From Burkholderiales bacterium (GTDB taxonomy: Bacteria > Pseudomonadota > Gammaproteobacteria > Burkholderiales > Burkholderiaceae_C): 36,103 nucleotides of DNA. Positions 33,104 through 36,103 of the stretch are shown here, in pieces (within the stretch, counting starts at the first letter, position 1; every line of letters begins with the position of its first letter). Under the pieces are notes generated by a model. That model saw only the letters and a program-made list of their open reading frames with translations. It ran no database searches and was not told the DNA's origin. The stretch is from NCBI GenBank assembly GCA_028869095.1, contig JAGWTE010000004.1:1-36103 (forward strand). Direction: 5' to 3'. The position numbers and the translations under genes were made by a program.

Positions 33104-33113
33104 CACATCAGGA

Positions 33114-34172
33114 TCAAACGCCGCAGGTGTCCAAGGCCACGGCTGACTCTGCCTCTGGTGCAGAAGGCGCTTCGTGACGCGATTTGCCTGCTGCGACCTG
33201 AGTGGGTTCGTTCAGGCGGACGCCGTTTTTCACCGCCACCACTTCAGCCAGGATGGACAGCGCGATCTCGGCCGGGGTCTTGCTGCCGATGTACAGCCCG
33301 GCTGGCCCATGCAGCGATTGCAGGGCCGACTCGGGCACATCGAAGTGCGTACGCAGCCGCTCGCGGCGGTGCATGCTGTTGCGACGCGAGCCGATGGCGC
33401 CCACATAAAACGCCTCGGACTGCAGGGCATCGATCAAGGCCAGGTCATCCAGCTTGGGGTCATGCGTCAAGGCCACCACGGCCGTGCGGGCATCGGGCTG
33501 CAAGCGCTGGATCAGGTCGTCCGGCATCTCATGGCACACGGTCACCCCGGCCAAACGCCAATTGGCCCGGTGTTCTTCGCGCGGGTCGCAGACGATGACC
33601 TCAAAGCCCACACTCAGCGCCATCTCGCTCAGGTAACGGGACAAGTCACCCGCACCGATGACGATGAGGCGGGCTTTGGGGCCCAGATAGGTCGTCAGGT
33701 GATGTTCATCCATGCGCGGCACGCCGTCACGCTGGCCTTCATGCAGGTCGACACGGCCCGTGCGCAAGTCCAGCACCCGCTCGGTGCTGCGTCGCTGCTG
33801 GCAGGCCTGTAGCAGCTCGTCCAGGCGACTGTGCTGGGACACGGGCTCCAGCACCAACTCGACCGTGCCGCCACAAGGCAGGCCAAAGCGATGCGCTTCG
33901 TCTGCCGAGATGCCATAGCGCAGCACCGTGGGCGTCGAACTGGCGCAAGCGGCCTGCACGCCCCCTTCACGAATGCGGTGGATGAGGTCGTCTTCGATGC
34001 AACCGCCGGACACCGAACCCACGGTCTCGCCCCGCTCATTGATGGCCATGAGCGAGCCCGGTGGACGAGGGGACGAACCCCAGGTCCGCGCCACGGTAAC
34101 CAGCACCACCGGCTGGCCGGCTTGGTGCCAACTCAGCGCGGTGCGCAAGACCAGGGTGTCCAGGTCTTCCAT
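33114..34172 (-). CDS. XdhC/CoxI family molybdenum-enzyme maturation protein
   Basis: 352 aa, cytosolic. The N-terminal XdhC domain has LVTVARTWGSSPRPPG and VGSVSGGCIEDDLI, with the CGGTVELVLEP stretch; the C-terminal Rossmann domain has LIVIGAGDLSRYL, VALTHDPKLDD and VGAIGSRRN. XdhC proteins insert sulfurated molybdenum cofactor into xanthine dehydrogenase-family enzymes. ATG 34172 lies 2 bp past the upstream stop (TGATCATG); the track's TTG at 34178 is less likely. It directly follows the molybdopterin subunit it probably serves, so it is its dedicated chaperone. Confidence 0.9.
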   Translation of the reverse strand: MEDLDTLVLRTALSWHQAGQPVVLVTVARTWGSSPRPPGSLMAINERGETVGSVSGGCIEDDLIHRIREGGVQAACASSTPTVLRYGISADEAHRFGLPCGGTVELVLEPVSQHSRLDELLQACQQRRSTERVLDLRTGRVDLHEGQRDGVPRMDEHHLTTYLGPKARLIVIGAGDLSRYLSEMALSVGFEVIVCDPREEHRANWRLAGVTVCHEMPDDLIQRLQPDARTAVVALTHDPKLDDLALIDALQSEAFYVGAIGSRRNSMHRRERLRTHFDVPESALQSLHGPAGLYIGSKTPAEIALSILAEVVAVKNGVRLNEPTQVAAGKSRHEAPSAPEAESAVALDTCGV

Positions 34173-34174
34173 GA

Positions 34175-36103
34175 TCAAGCCAGCTTGAATGGCAGCTCAC
34201 GCACGGGCTTGCCGGTCAAGCGGGTGATGGCGTTGGCAAACGCTGGGGCCAGCGGCGGCAGGCCCGGCTCGCCCATGCCGGTAGGCGGGTCGGCACTGGG
34301 CACCACATGCACGGCAAATTCAGGCATGTCGGTGATGCGTGGCACCACGAAATCCCCGAAGTTGCTCTGCTGCACCTCGCCATCCTTGAGTGTGATGGCA
34401 GCCCCCGGCAGACACATGGACAAGCCCATCAGGGCCGCACCTTGGATCTGCGCTTCAATCGTGCGCGGGTTCACGGCCAAATTGCAATGCACACCGGCTG
34501 TCACGCGGTGCAGCACCGCGCTGCCCTTTTTGACCGACGCCTCGACCACATAGGCCACCACGGTTTCAAAGGACTCGTGCACCGCCACGCCCCAGGCGTG
34601 TCCCGCGGGCAAGCGCTTCTTGCCATAGCCACTTTGGTCCACCGCCAATTGCAGCGCTGCGCTGTGGCGCGGATGCTTGTCGCCAAACATCTGCATGCGA
34701 TAGGCCACCGGGTCTTGCTTGGTGGCCCGCGCGATTTCGTCGACCAGGGTCTCCATCACAAACGCGTTGTGGGTAGAGCCCACGCTGCGCCACCACAGCA
34801 CCGGCACGTTCACCTTGGGGTGATGCACCGTCAAACGCATGGGGAAGGGATAGGGCTCCAGCATGCCTTCCGGCCCCGTGGCATCGATGCCGTTCTTGAC
34901 CATGCTGCCTTCAAACGGCGTGCCCATGGTGATGGACTGCCCAACGATGACATGGTCCCAGGCCAGCACCTTGCCTTTCGCGTCAAAACCAATGCGCGCC
35001 TGGTGCAAGTGCATGGGACGGTAGTAGCCGCCACGGATGTCATCCTCACGGCTCCAGACCATGCGAACGGGCGCAGTCAAGCCGGCCGCGCGTGCGGCCT
35101 TGGCAATCTGGCAAGCCTCGACCACATAGTCGCTGCTGCCCACGGCCCGTCGGCCAAAGCCACCACCGGCCATTTGCACATGCACGGCCACTTGCTCGGG
35201 CTTGAGCCCCAGCACCCTGGCGGCCGCACCGCCATCCAGGCCGGGCATCTGAGAACCCACCCACAACTCGGCCTTGCCTTCCGAGAGTTGCACCGTGCAG
35301 TTCAAGGGCTCCATGGGCGCGTGGGCCAGGTAAGGGAACATGAACTCGGCCTCGATGTGTCGCGGTGCACTGGTCATGGGCGCCATGTCGGCATCGAAGC
35401 GGCGAGGGCCAGGCTGCTTGGCCAGCTCGCGGTACTGGGCCAGTTGCTTGGCGCTGTCGACCTTCTCGACCTTGGACGTGTCCCATTGCAGCTTCAAGGC
35501 ATCGCGCCCCTGCTTGGCGGGCCAATAGCCATCGGCCACCACGGCCACGCTCTCGCCGCCACGATCCGCCGGCACACGCAGCACCGCCTTCACGCCTTTG
35601 ATGGCACGGGCTGCACTGTCGTCCACCGAAGTCAGGCGGGCACCGAACACGGGCGGGTGGGCCACCACCGCCGTCAACTGACCCGGCAAGTGCATGTCAA
35701 TGCCAAAGCTCTGCCGCCCACTGCTCTTGGCCTTCGCATCCAAACGGTTGGTGGGTTGGCCAATGAGGCGGAAGGTTTTGGGGTCCTTCAACGCCACCTT
35801 CTCAGGCACGGGCTGCGCCATCGCGGCCTCGGCCAGTTCGCCATAGCTGGCCTTCAGCCCGCCGGGGCCCAAGACGGCACCCGACTGCGTGCGCAAAGAG
35901 CTCACGTCCACCTTCCAGCGCGCGGCCGCAGCGCCCAACAACATGGCACGGGCACGCGCACCCAGCTCACGGTATTGCGTGAAGCTGTGCTTGACCGAGT
36001 TAGAGCCCCCGGTCAGGTGCATGCCCCACAGCGGGTCCACATAAGCCGGGTCGTTCGAGCCGTGCTGACTGCGCACCAGGCTCCAGTCGGCATCCAACTC
36101 TTC
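34175..36103 (-). CDS. Molybdopterin-binding subunit of a xanthine dehydrogenase-family oxidoreductase, IorB-like (5' partial)
   Basis: The visible 643 codons are the C-terminal part of a protein that normally has about 740 residues; the frame stays open to the window edge (EELDADWSL...), so its start lies beyond. It has MAGGGFGRRAVGSSDYVVEA (molybdopterin contact), VPVLWWRSVGSTHNAFVMET, and near the C-terminus MGEPGLPPLAPAFANAI with the catalytic glutamate. These features, together with GGYYRPMHLHQAR, resemble IorB (isoquinoline 1-oxidoreductase beta) more than XdhB or CoxL. It is probably periplasmic, acting with a [2Fe-2S] IorA-type subunit encoded outside the window. The hydroxylated substrate (aldehyde or N-heterocycle) is unknown. 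XdhC follows. Confidence 0.9.
   Translation of the reverse strand, partial: EELDADWSLVRSQHGSNDPAYVDPLWGMHLTGGSNSVKHSFTQYRELGARARAMLLGAAAARWKVDVSSLRTQSGAVLGPGGLKASYGELAEAAMAQPVPEKVALKDPKTFRLIGQPTNRLDAKAKSSGRQSFGIDMHLPGQLTAVVAHPPVFGARLTSVDDSAARAIKGVKAVLRVPADRGGESVAVVADGYWPAKQGRDALKLQWDTSKVEKVDSAKQLAQYRELAKQPGPRRFDADMAPMTSAPRHIEAEFMFPYLAHAPMEPLNCTVQLSEGKAELWVGSQMPGLDGGAAARVLGLKPEQVAVHVQMAGGGFGRRAVGSSDYVVEACQIAKAARAAGLTAPVRMVWSREDDIRGGYYRPMHLHQARIGFDAKGKVLAWDHVIVGQSITMGTPFEGSMVKNGIDATGPEGMLEPYPFPMRLTVHHPKVNVPVLWWRSVGSTHNAFVMETLVDEIARATKQDPVAYRMQMFGDKHPRHSAALQLAVDQSGYGKKRLPAGHAWGVAVHESFETVVAYVVEASVKKGSAVLHRVTAGVHCNLAVNPRTIEAQIQGAALMGLSMCLPGAAITLKDGEVQQSNFGDFVVPRITDMPEFAVHVVPSADPPTGMGEPGLPPLAPAFANAITRLTGKPVRELPFKLA

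Overview
The window looks like a chromosomal segment of a Burkholderiales beta-proteobacterium, probably in or near Comamonadaceae or the Leptothrix/Aquabacterium group. DNA is GC-rich with strong codon bias, so antisense strands carry long spurious ORFs. The DUF3348-DUF802-OmpA-DUF2894 operon, the RegB/RegA pair and the persulfide dioxygenase-rhodanese fusion all fit that order. Species cannot be named from sequence alone. No IS element, prophage, CRISPR, tRNA or rRNA was seen.

Left part (1-8400): the end of an ECF sigma gene and its RskA-type anti-sigma factor; a small conserved-looking ORF; a LigB/DODA-type dioxygenase, an unknown protein and an SDR; then, on the minus strand, assimilatory nitrite reductase nirB-nirD followed by a NIT-ANTAR antiterminator, with phhB upstream. 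Ahead of nirB lie an exact NtrC-type site, a consensus sigma-54 -24/-12 promoter and, starting at the predicted 5' end of the transcript, two hairpins with A-N-N-G-N-N hexaloops, the known target shape of ANTAR proteins. This is a complete candidate circuit: nitrogen limitation (NtrC/RpoN) plus nitrate/nitrite sensing (NIT-ANTAR) controlling nirBD.

Middle (8500-19400): a GGDEF-EAL protein with a degenerate GGDEF and an intact EAL; a two-domain PPDK-like protein lacking the PEP-binding barrel, translationally coupled to a 648-aa protein with a PhoU/DUF47-like tail and divergent from a CHAD protein; then a tightly overlapping operon DUF3348-DUF802-OmpA-DUF2894. In that operon the DUF802 and OmpA proteins have the layout of a MotA/ZorA-MotB/ZorB ion-driven motor with a long coiled-coil tail.

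Right-middle (19460-27750): cyoABCD (cytochrome bo-type ubiquinol oxidase), a SURF1 gene, regB and regA form one apparent minus-strand operon. Its 110-bp divergent promoter region (shared with an MFS transporter) carries three stacked inverted repeats, including a 9/10 FNR/ANR box.

Right end (27750-36103): GAF protein, 1-Cys peroxiredoxin, RlmI-like methyltransferase, flavodoxin-like protein, MltB-type lytic transglycosylase, persulfide dioxygenase-rhodanese fusion with a recognisable promoter, XdhC and the molybdopterin subunit of an IorB-like oxidoreductase cut by the window edge.

The two strongest leads for something undescribed are the ZorAB/MotAB-like four-gene operon and the PPDK-fragment/PhoU-like/CHAD cluster. 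The nirB leader is the best-supported regulatory find.
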